From: Branchiostoma floridae
Lineage: Eukaryota; Chordata; Leptocardii; Amphioxiformes; Branchiostomatidae
Assembly (NCBI RefSeq): GCF_000003815.2
Contig: NC_049992.1
Location: forward strand, 10,342,755-10,406,754
Length of the DNA stretch: 64,000 nt
Direction of reading: 5' to 3'
Shown: one piece after another, positions 52,754 to 63,337 of the stretch
Position numbering within the stretch: position 1 is the first letter of the stretch
How the letters are laid out: each line of letters begins with the position of its first letter
Position numbers and translations under genes: made by a program
Notes under the pieces: model-generated
Seen by the model: only the letters and a program-made list of their open reading frames with translations
Databases searched by the model: none
What the model was told of the DNA's origin: nothing

Positions 52754-53871
52754 ACCTATCAACGCAGCATTTAAAGGGTCAACCATTATCCTACACAGGC
52801 CGTTTTATTTGGTCACGAGAGGGGGAAACGGTACCGTTTTCGAAAAGTATTGCTCCCCTCTGTATGAGTAAAGGCAGATCTCCAGTGACTGTTATGTTGG
52901 ACACTGATTGGTCCTTTTGGATACTGCCTTGCCTGATCTACTTGGGGGTTATCTTGCTACTAATATTCTTACTGTCTGCTTTAGATGCCGGTTTGAGTTG
53001 TTCCGAAGTATACATAGCGACATCTATCAATTTAAGGAAGAACTTCATTCACAGGTAAACACACTATCAGATTTGTAGGCAATGGGTAAGCTCTCAGGAC
53101 TGGGATGTTTATTATGTTAATCAGTACATGGATTAGAGTAACCTGTAAAGCCGTTGGCCCCGAAACGATAGTTTTGCTAACGAAATGCAGTTGTTAATCC
53201 CTTTAATAGGATTGCGTTTGACTGTCTCCCTGAATTTTTATGGTCCATGCATAATAGATAGACTAAACCTCCTAGCAGTGGTAATAGGAGTAAGAAATCC
53301 ACACAGGAGATTAGAAATAACTCATATACAGTAAGAAATAACTCATATACAAAGACCACTACAAGTAACATGTATTAGTTGCCACTATAACCCCTGCTAC
53401 AAACATAGGCATTTAATTCTTCTATTGTTGCCACCAACGTTATCAATACTGTCATTTGTTGTTGATGGAACTTTGGACATTATATTGGCAATGTATGGTA
53501 TTAAGGAGCAAAAGGATGATGTAGCACTTGAGCAATATGGAGTGCCATGTCTGCAGTAAAATAGTAGAAAAAAAAACCACACAATATGAATTGTAAAATA
53601 AAACTTATATGAAACAAATATGGAAGGATTTTGCTCTTTTGTCACATCTATGCAAACCGTAAAATATATGATATTGCTGAAAAATAAAAATAAAAGTTAC
53701 CTTCAATAAAATGTTTAGATCGAAGATGATTGTCATGATGCTTCTCCTATTCATAACCTGACACACTATAGACAACAACATGTATTATAACCTGGCTTAA
53801 TCTGACACCATAGGCATCAAATATCTTAAACTATAGCTCTACCGTAATAGGAAATACAAATTCAATGAAAA
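52754..53871. other. Non-coding interval, 3' flank of the fourth EGF/FN3 gene
   Basis: No supported feature. A short direct repeat AGTAAGAAATAACTCATATAC-like (about 53310-53350) was seen. Confidence 0.4.
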
Positions 53872-55253
53872 TCACCACTGCCTACAATATCTGGATGCCG
53901 CGTAGACTGTCAGAAATACTAAAAGTAGCAGAATCCATATGGCAGAGTCAGAAATGATGGCGAGTCTCTTCTCCTTCTCCACCCAGGGTTCGCTGATGGA
54001 GAAGTCCTTGCAGTTGTCGAAGTTCACGGGCGCTCGCACCATCCCGTCAGCGATGGGGGACACGCATGCGCGGTAGTTCACATCCGGGTGCAACCCTTCC
54101 AGCGTGAAGTTTCTGGTAAAAGCGTCGAGCTGAACAGAGTATTTAAACTCGTAGTCTAAACCCTGCATGTAGCAATCTAGCTGAAATCCTGAAATCGGAT
54201 AGCGTATGTCGATTTCCCACCATATTCGCACCGACGCGAACACGGGCTCGTTCACGGAGAAGTTGACGATCATGCCGCCCACAAATTCCTGGCAACGGTC
54301 TCCTGCAAACGTCGGTAAGCACGCGCACCTGGGCTGCCCCTTGATTACTGTACAGATGCCGTTATTCTCGCAGTAGTCGTCGGGACATTGGAAGTCCTTG
54401 GTTTGCAACCGGGGGCTTTTTGTCGCCTTTATCGGAATCTCCGTTCCGGGAGTCTCATCTACAGCAGTGACAACAGCCACGTCAGAAGAATCATGCAACC
54501 CTTTCTCGTAGTACCCAGACCCCAAAATGTCCCCTCTTCTCACCACACGGCGAGGTGGGACCTTCGCAAAGTCGTGCCCATTACTCCGACCTCTGGTTCG
54601 TCTTTTGCTTGTTGCCGTCGTCTTCAGTCTTATTCCTCCACGAACGCCATTCCCGTCGCTATGTCGGAACTCATCGTAAGATTTCGACCTTTCCCACTCA
54701 CTAATACCGGATCTAGGCACAGTCACGTGATGCCGTCTGCCTGGTGTCATCTGTGTAGGTCCGGTTGTAGAAGTGAAAACACCGTGAGAGTGTCGTAACC
54801 GAGTATTACTCTTTTTCCTAACATTGGGCGGGTCGAATCTCCCTGTCAAAGGTGGCCGAGGAATATGTGAACTTGGGTGTTCAATCTCCACGTTATAATC
54901 CCCACTTGACGTGTCTTCAGAGGTTTGATGTTTGGCATCTATTGCTTTTGAAGAATCTGTCACGTTCTCTTTGTCTGTCCCGTTCCCAAGTGGTTTGTCG
55001 GTTGGCTCGAAGTATATATCTTCAGAGTAGCCGGATAGTCGAGTGGGCATCAACTCCTTTGTTGAAACCGTTCTGTGCCTAGCTTCCATCCACACACCCC
55101 GGGGTACAAAGATCCCTGAGTCCCCAGTAGGCATTGGAGAGGTCCGTATGGGGAAACACGTCGCCTTGTCCGGTAGAAGGTGAACAAGGTACATGGTACA
55201 GACTGCCACCCATCCTGAATCAAGCTGCATGCTTGCTCGGTCAGACCGGTCCT
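53872..55253 (-). CDS. Type I membrane protein, signal + basic stalk + EGF + FN3-like + TM
   Basis: The coding part is 55230-53872, 452 residues. An acceptor CTGCTCTACAG starts the exon at 55253, 23 bases before the ATG. Residues 1-25 look like a signal peptide (WVAVCTMYLVHLLPDKATC). The stalk (26-278) is hydrophilic and in its middle strongly basic (SKRRTRGRS, PPRRVVRRGD); RRTR fits the minimal furin pattern RxxR, so cleavage or shedding is possible. Residues 282-313 are an EGF repeat (six Cys, FAGDRC). About 318-410 is an FN3-like fold with SVRIWW, FTLEGLHPDVNYRACVSP and a partner Cys (NFDNCKDF). The membrane helix is at about 429-447, and only RYCRQW follows, so there is almost no cytoplasmic tail. 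It is the most distant visible member in the tail but keeps the same order of parts. Confidence 0.82.
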
Positions 55254-56709
55254 CTGTAGAGCAGACCCCTCAAACGATCTCTAACGATGGCGAAGTTGAT
55301 TCATGCCGTTGTAGACCAGAGCAAGGTCATCTGTCATCCTGAATGCCGATCGTCAACACTGGAAAGGCATACAACAGCACATTACAGCTCAAAGAGCCAA
55401 GTTCCGCATCTCCTTTGGGATGGGGATCTATACTGTAACATCACACAAACACACACACTAAAAACGCCAGAGAGACCATCACGTGTACCTTCACCGTACA
55501 TGGAAATGTCCCAACATGGATGAAGTACCCCCAGGTGACAGCTTCAGGCGGTTCCACGAATAGACAATGCCCCACAACCAAGCCCTTTAATTTCCTCCCA
55601 AATTAAATGAATCCATTCCCCTGAATCGGTCTCAGACGGGCCTCCGCACGCCATGCCTCACGCGTGGGTGTACAGTCGCCGATTTCCCAAATGGACCATA
55701 CATCAAAGGACTGGTTGTGTAATAGTTACGCACTTTCTTGACTCGACCATAATGTTGTCTTTGAACCAATTCGGGTCTCCTTCAAAGATCAACACGGAAT
55801 ACATTGTCTTCCTCAGCTGACGTTTAAAATTATGAAGCATTTACTGTCTTACAGAAAATTTAAGGTAACGTAACAACAACGAATTAGCTCATCTCGTGAA
55901 CGGTTGCTTCTAAGTACTACCTGCTTTGGTAATCGTCAATCCCTCGAAATTTCACTCAAAGTGTAACGTTGACTCATTTTCTGCCATTTCCCTATGCAAT
56001 AATTGATATTACCGGTACCACTTCAACAACATGCAATATCTTACTGTTCACATATACGAGTTCAGTGGAAACACGTCATATATATATATACATGAAGACC
56101 ATGTGTGAATTCAAATTTTGTCGCATTTTCTCCCCAAACTTGCAGACAATAAATTTTCCACACAATTTTTGATGGCCTCAGCATGTTCATTTTAGAATGC
56201 ACTGTTAGGAAGAGAAAGCAATCAGTTGATGACATGAGGTCGATAAATGCACATGATGGCAATATACGACGCAGAACGTGAACAGGGGATATAGTGTTAA
56301 AGCTCTGTGACTTGATTGAAGGATATAATGCATAGGTTTTGTTAACTATTACATGTGCTCATGAATGCACGTTTGGAAATTTGGAAACCCGATACCCATA
56401 AGTTAAACATGCTCTTTTGTATAACCGGTTAACTGGCCAGGCCACAAAAAAGATAGAAATGAAAGAAAACTTTTTAAGATATGTCCAGGCGTACGATCTT
56501 GTATCATCTTTTGTCATTAGTAACAGTTTGGAGAGTGTGGCCAGTTTAACGTTGAGTCTATATATCACCAAGATTTACACAACCTAAATTCAATCTTTGG
56601 CCTCCCTGAGTGATAATACATACCATTGCACCACAGATTCGAAATGGAGGTTGCGGCCAATGGCGCCGACTGTGGCAATGAAAAAAAAAGCCTTTCACCC
56701 AAACTTTGA
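55254..56709. other. Non-coding interval
   Basis: This is the upstream region of the minus-strand gene starting at 55230. A non-coding first exon should lie here or further right. No other feature supported. Confidence 0.4.
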
Positions 56710-57085
56710 CTGAGCAGAAATGTTCGCGGTGGATTAATGTTCGCGGTTTTCGCGGCGGCCGCTTCACCGCGAATTTAAAACCACCGCGAATATTTTTCCA
56801 TAATTGTAAGAGATTAGTAGTCTCTACCAGACTCCGAATCGCTGGAAAATCGTAGAAATGGAACAAATAGAGAGGATCGCGTGCTGTTCCCTGGCCGGTT
56901 ATATTCCTCTGGCCGGCTTACTCCTCTGATTTGTTACATTTCTACGATTTTTCCAGCGATCCGGAGTCTGGTAGAGACTAAGAGATTACAGTGCATGGTG
57001 CTACCGCGAAATTAAATCCAACGCGAAAAGTCCATTTTCCCGCTACCGCGAAATTAAAGCCCCGCGAACTTAAATGCATTTACAG
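56710..57085. mobile_element. TTCGCGG-type fold-back element (split by a nested insertion)
   Basis: The left part (56710-56807) holds several TTCGCGGT and ACCGCGAA blocks; the right part (56989-57085) holds GCTACCGCGAAATTAAA twice and ends near AAATGCATTTACAGTA. Together they form an inverted pair rich in TTCGCGG / CCGCGAA. A second element sits inside at 56817-56979. Confidence 0.7.
56817..56979. mobile_element. Nested 163-bp MITE with 9-bp target-site duplication
   Basis: The inverted ends are AGTCTCTACCAGACTCCG on the left and its reverse complement CGGAGTCTGGTAGAGACT on the right; the match continues inward with ATCGCTGGAAAA and TCGTAGAAATG. The sequence AAGAGATTA flanks it on both sides (56808-56816 and 56980-56988), a 9-bp direct duplication. 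Nine-base duplications are usual for Mutator-like elements. The flanks are the two halves of the TTCGCGG element. Confidence 0.8.
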
Positions 57086-59367
57086 TATACCAACAGGCTC
57101 GTCGTGGGGTTAAACGAACAAAGTGCCAAAAAAGTCCATAGAGAGCCTGCTATGGAGGCTAACATCTATATACGTTTCATGTTGAGCAAATTATGATCAA
57201 TTGGTAGATAAGACGCCAGCGCAGGATGCCTGTTACTCTGGTAGCAGAAGTCCCTTTAGTATCAGTACATTTGGACACGAGGTAAAAGAGACAAGAACTT
57301 ATTCAGTAAAATGTAGACAGGTTATTATAATCCCATACAGCTGACCATATTCATAACGAATTATAACGACTGTCGCAGACAAAGGAATCCATACGAGTTT
57401 GTATCTATAGATAACATAGCACTTACCCATGCAAATGGTCTCTGCGGTTTGGGAAAAAGATAGAAGTTCCATTTGATGATTATGCCTTCGCTGGTAGCAT
57501 CAAATGTACATCTTCCTAATTAAGGACGAGGCATCTTGTAATGAAGAGTCCAGAAGCTTTTCCGAATCCGAGAATTCACCATTGGTTCCGCCTCATGACA
57601 TGGTCTGCTTATCCACAGAATGGCTGGAATGGATCGTCTGCCCATCCACCAGTTCAATCATTGATTCACCCACACACTAGAAATGAGCCCTAAAGCAATA
57701 TTTCTACTCCGCTGACATGCTTAACCAATATTGCAGGGCCCCCAATATTATTATGTCCAATTGCGTATAAAGCAATAGTGGCCCTGATTTGCATTTTCAA
57801 TCCCGATATTGCGCAAACGCTGACCATGCCATGTCTATACTATAAGCATTGATCTGAGCAATACATTACATTACATCACCTCAACTTGGATATAGGGATA
57901 AAGATGGGATAGTACCTATCCATGTCTAGCATTCATGTTTACAGCCAAAGGCGTAGCTATTATTTACGATGAAATGGAATGTTGTGATGATATTGTAAGT
58001 CTTATCTATCAACAATATTAAGTTAATCATTTTCATCACTTAAAGTAGTGATGGCGTTCAGTGCAATCGTTGATTATGGTATAACGTTATGCATTTATGC
58101 TCCACTCGACTTAATGTTAGTTCAGCATAATGGAAAGGTATTGGTATGTGACTACATTGAAAAGAATGCATTTTGGAGGCTGAAGAATCATATTTAAAGC
58201 ACACTTCTGAATGAAAGAGTGGGACTGTCGATATTGGACATTTGTGACCTTAAGACACCCTAGGCTGTCCGCCATGAGCAGACCTTTATTTATTGGATGA
58301 GCGGTGTCGCTATGTAATCTAGTTAAAAGCCTGATACCACCCGGGACAATCATGGCAGGCATGACAATGAGAGGCTCTGGCCTGTGTTCCGTGGACACCA
58401 AGGCACCCACGGGAACTATTTACTGGGCCACGAGGACAAGTATCGACAAGTAGCTTTGTCTGTGTTGGATATGAGTTGCATCATTCCGAGAGACTGTCTG
58501 TTGTAATCTCCAAGCAGATTCACCGGTGGCAAAAGACAACAGTATCCAACGTGCTACAGGTGGTCAGTTGGACGCTGTTTTTTTGCCCTTTTAATACTGC
58601 CATCTTATGCCACCGCGGCAAATCTTCTTGAAGATTATTCTCCACAAGGACGGCATCTTGTATAACATTCTTGGTCTCAAACACCTAGTGGTCAGGAAGA
58701 AAAGATTTAATGCTCCTTGGTTTGGGCCATAATGGAATTTCCAAGAGGAAACCTTGGTCAGCCTATAGCTATGGGTACGTTCGAAGAAAGGCAACACAAT
58801 TACTATAGTATATTGCTGAGGGATGAGTTGGGGTAATGACTTGGCATACATCCTGCATTTGGCAGTCTCAATCTACAGGACTTCAAAGACTGATGGAAAT
58901 AGCGGTAGTAGATACTGGAGAAATAGACTCAATAATACGCAGCTTACCACATTCGAGTCACAGAATCCTAAGATTGCGTGTTGTAACTCTAGCCTGTTCT
59001 GGTGTGCTCTTTAGTCTATTTGCTCAATCAAATTCTGCTGTTTCCAGCAACCTGTAAAGACTGCCATTTTTAACGTGTAGACGTGTCAGGCTCTCTTCTG
59101 TCTTTCTGATACACTTAATGTTGGTAAAACTTTATTTGTTATTCGTTACATAAAGAACTTAAAGAAATGTATGTGAGCATTCATATCAGAATAATATAAA
59201 GTTAGAAGTCTACCTATTTTACTATCTATAACATCCTATAATTACAGTGATGGTTCTAGGCTTCTAGCACAACTACAAAAGATAGAAGTTATATCACAAT
59301 AACAAGTTAGAGTGATGGAAACAAAATGTGTACCTTCTACATCTATCATTTAACACATTTAACACAT
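57086..59367. other. Non-coding interval
   Basis: No gene supported. The minus strand carries AATAAA at 59136-59131, a possible poly(A) signal about 880 bases past the zinc-finger TAG. Confidence 0.4.
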
Positions 59368-59923
59368 ATAATTCCCGCTAGCATTATTGTTGTCATCATT
59401 ATTGTTGTAACCCCTTACCTCACACTGTGAGTCTATTTCTGGAATCGAACAAGTACACAGCTAACTGATATGCTGATTTCAAACCAGTAGATAACAGGTA
59501 ACAAAGAACTTTGCTGCTAAAGCCTTTTGTTTGTGGATTGCTCAAACAAGTAAGCAAGAAAGAACCTAAAAATTTAACCTGCATTCATGGCACAAGAGCT
59601 CAATTTACCAACTACTAGTAATTTAGATGAGAATATGTGTATTTTGATGAGATGACCTACCTACTGTGTTGAAAACTGACATTTACATGCCAGATGTGAA
59701 AATAATGTCAAGTAAAATGACATCTACTTAATACGTAAAAAAAACAAATAGAAATTGTAACCAGATATATACCACTACTTCAACTACACAGGAATCTAAG
59801 TACACGTATAACAACGAGATATACTTGAATTAGCATTGTATTGAAATATCAAAACTTCCCACAAAACAACCAAACCAAACTATACTGTATGTTCTATAGG
59901 AGCGCAATGAAGTCCTTAGTCTG
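59368..59923 (-). other. 3' flank of the zinc-finger locus, duplicated at 63338 onward
   Basis: Blocks such as ATAATTCCCGCTAGCATTAT, GTAAGCAAGAAAGAACCT and TGTGTTGAAAACT recur in the same order near 63338-63670. This stretch is therefore part of a tandem segmental duplication and probably the 3' UTR. Confidence 0.6.
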
Positions 59924-61016
59924 TTAATATTTATCCCCAGTGTGAGTCCTCCTGTGAGTCTTCAGCTGAGCCTTCTGACTGAACTGCTTATAACACATCT
60001 CACACTTGTACTACGGTTTTTCTCTTGAATGGGTTCTCTTGTGTGCATTCAAAACAGCTCGATAACTGAATTGCTTGCTGCATTCCTCACATTTATAAGG
60101 TTTCTCGCCTGTGTGAGTCCTCATGTGAATCTTCAGATTACTTCTCTGGCTAAACTGCTTACCGCACTTCTCACATCTGTATGGTTTCTCACCCGTATGG
60201 GTTCGAATGTGTTTCTTCAGATTATGTGATTCGCTAAATTGTCTACCGCATTCTTTGCATCTGTAGGGTTTGTCCCCCGTATGTGTTCGCATGTGAGCCT
60301 TCAGCATACTCTGCTGACTGAACTGTTTAGAACACACCTCACACTTGTAGGGTTTTTCTCCTGAATGAGTTCGTTTGTGTATCTTCAGACAATTTAGCTG
60401 ACGAAATTGCCTGCTGCATTCCTCACATTTGTAGGGTTTCTCATCTGTGTGAGTCCTTTTGTGAGAAATAAGCCACAGACGACGTCGCAAAATGCAGGGG
60501 ACACTCTTCACAACTGTACGGTTTCTCTCCAGTATGAGTTCTCATGTGTCGCTTCAGCGAACCCAGTTGCCTGAACTGTCTGCTGCACCGCTCACACATG
60601 TAAGGTTTCTCACCAGTGTGAGTACGTACATGGTCCCTCAGGTCACCCTGATCACTGAACCGCTTGCTGCATTCCTCACACTTGTAAGGTTTCTCACCCG
60701 TGTGCGTCCGCATGTGAGTTTTTAAATGGTACAGCCTACTGAACTGCTTGCTGCATCTCCCACACACAAAGGGCTTTTCCCCTGTGTGAGTTTTCTTGTG
60801 TCTACTCAGAGTACTTGGATGACTGAACAGCTTGCTACACTCCTCACACTTGTAGGGTTTCTCACCTGTGTGAGTAACCTTGTGATTCTTCAGATTGCTC
60901 AGCTCAGTGAACCGTTTGCTGCACTCCTCACACTGGAAGGGTTTGTTGGCAATCACACGCAAGTCTTCCTGTGATTTAACCTCAGCATCGTTGGATCCCA
61001 TGTCATTTGTTGCCAT
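59924..61016 (-). pseudogene. C2H2 zinc-finger array, 12 fingers, frameshift in finger 6 and TAG before finger 12
   Basis: C2H2 arrays with THTGEKPY linkers bind DNA, usually as transcription factors. ATG at 61016 (an acceptor-like CATTACAG lies about 25 bases upstream) starts a 26-residue leader, [20 protein letters not shown] and so on, without KRAB or BTB. Fingers 1-5 are intact (CxxC...HxxxH, 28-residue spacing). Finger 6 begins [10 protein letters not shown], but 25 instead of 24 bases separate its Phe codon from its first His codon, so the frame stops at 60441 and fingers 7-11 continue in the neighbouring frame (60011-60467 and further). After finger 11 the linker reads SREKP, then TAG (60011-60013), then an intact finger 12 (YKCEMCYKQF) to TAA at 59924. 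Clean finger residues after both breaks suggest recent damage or a sequencing error at the frameshift. Confidence 0.85.
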
Positions 61017-63154
61017 AGTAACCACAGCTTGGGCCACGCACTTCTGTAATGAACAGAGGAACCATGGTTACCACGGTATAAATTAGGGTATAATTTACTG
61101 CACTGATTGTTGATCAACAACAGAGACTAGACACACACATCAACTCCCTGCTATCCATTTCTGATTGACATCAGATACTAAACGAATACCGATAGTGTTT
61201 GGAACTGAGGTGGACGAATGGGCTTAGTTTATGATGTCTCATTAGCCGTGTATGTGCGTGGATTCCAACAGGTGTGCTTTGATCGCCGTATCACACATTG
61301 GGTACATGAAAGGCTTTTGTCATGGTCAAGATTGACCGACATCAAAAGGGAGAAATAATGCTGTCAATATTAGTCGGTCTATGTTTTTCTTACTGTACAA
61401 GATCAAGTTTTTGGCCCAACAGAACTCAGTGACAGCCGTGTGTCTATGTAAATTCATAATTATGCTTTAATAGTACACAAGTTGTTAGATAAACAGACAG
61501 AAATTGAGTACATGTATATTCTGTTCTAACCAAAAGTGAGCTGCATCATTGTTTGCTGTGTTTATGTTACCAGCGTTTAACTGGTCACATGTATTACATG
61601 TATTTGATTTTTGAACGACAACGGCAGGAACCTTATGAAGACCCCATCCCCCCATTTAAAATGATCAAGGGTTGAAGGAACTTCCTTGCATTTGGTGGAA
61701 ACATTTTTCTTTCATGGAAAACGGCTTTGCTTTTGGCAGTAACATCCCAATCCTGTTCAGAAATGACAGGAAGTGCAGGAATTCTTGAATCGGTGTGTTT
61801 AAATTCAACGAACAGACTCATGCCATGGGCTGGTCGAGCGGACAGTGGTTCAAGCCAATGCTAGGGTAGCCTGAATACCACACCCCAGCCCAATTTCAAA
61901 AATATCTATCCTGCACGATAGATATGTCTGAGATCGGGCTGGGGTGTGGTATCCAGGCTAATGCTGGTGCAGTTTTATCCATTTTGTATTCTCCTTAGTC
62001 TGGAAAACGGGACTACTTTGGGCACCATTTCAGGACATCGTCCTGAAGGTTACATCTTACAGAATTACGATGTTATTCGCAGGATTGTACTAGTACAGCT
62101 GTGTACAGATGCTTGACTTTTCACAGTGTTATAAGGTACAGTCGATGCCATAATTGGTGGAAGTACCAAGGAGCTTTTGTATAAAAGCACCTTGGAAGAA
62201 CAAAGAACGGCACATAGTTGACTACGCGCCGAAGATATTACTTTACTAAGCCAGTCTAATTTGACAAATAATTCTATACTACAAACTATGGACTACAATC
62301 CAATCTCTAAGCTTTGTACCCACCTGCAAGCTAACCAACGAGGAAGCAGAAGAACGCGCGCAGGATCGACAAACAGGAGGGGTTGAAACAGAAGTAATTT
62401 ACTAAACGTCAACTGCCTCGTGGTGGAAAAAAAGGCTTCCTTTGTGTTGCAAATTCCAGACAGCCATAAAACGTGTTTGTTTGAACAAAAGCGCACAGCT
62501 AGCTGACCCCTACTCTCCAAGCAGAGGTTAATATATAATTATCTGACGTTTTATTTGGCGTTTAAGTCGGGCGTTCTTTTTTGTTTGGAAAAGACGGCTG
62601 TCTTTGCGCTACAATTACAAACAGCTACCCTAGGCAAGGGCTTTGTTGCATGAAATAAAAATGTACCCCCCAACTGACATTGTTGCGTCACAAAGGCGGG
62701 AAAACAGGCAGTTTCAAAAATATTTATGGGGTTCCATGTCTACGTGTTTTTTTTCAACCTTTCATGGCCGACAGTCTAGCACAGTTTCAAACTTTGAAAC
62801 CTTCTATGAAAAGTACGTTATGCATGTGGTATTTTTGCCTCTAATGAACTTTCCTACCAGAATAATACAATGATAATCTTAGCTTTTGGCATATTTGACA
62901 GAAGGCAACAGACATTCTGGCCATGCAGCTAAATCCTCTGGTGCATTATTCAGCCCACTAATATTTGCCTTTTTTCTGCTGTAGAGACGACTAGACAACC
63001 ATTTGTTACCCTGGGGGATTCCTTGTCTTTTTGACTAATGCAAATTGAAGTAATCGTTTATTCCGAACATAAACAACTTCTGAGCATTCATTATAGAATA
63101 ACATATTTCACTAAATACATGAAATGCAAAATGAAGTAAAAAACTTAATTATAC
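61017..63154. other. Upstream region of the zinc-finger locus
   Basis: No gene supported. It contains the hairpin element at 61867-61960. A non-coding first exon of the zinc-finger gene may be here. Confidence 0.4.
61867..61960. mobile_element. Near-perfect hairpin element with TAGCCTG ends
   Basis: The left arm TAGCCTGAATACCACACCCC continues AGCCC; the right arm GGGCTGGGGTGTGGTATCC ends AGGCTA. A second small hairpin (ATATCTATCCTGCACGATAGATAT, about 61900-61925) fills the middle. The arms are almost free of mutations, so the insertion is probably young. Confidence 0.85.
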
Positions 63155-63258
63155 TAGCCTGATTTATTCGCGCTTCTCAGGCCCGTCGTACATTGCCGCG
63201 CCTATCCGCGGGGAGGAGGCTACAAGCTCCGGATAGCGGAGTTTGCGTTACACAGACT
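63155..63258. repeat. TAGCCTG-ended dispersed repeat, second copy
   Basis: It starts TAGCCTGATTTATTCGCGC and ends GGAGTTTGCGTTACACAGACT-like, the same ends as the copy at 51223-51326, with a CG-rich centre. Confidence 0.55.
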
Positions 63259-63337
63259 TGCCAGGTGGAAAACCACATGTCAACATGACAGATTATTAGT
63301 AACAAAACACGTTTTTTTGCTTTATCATTATACATGT

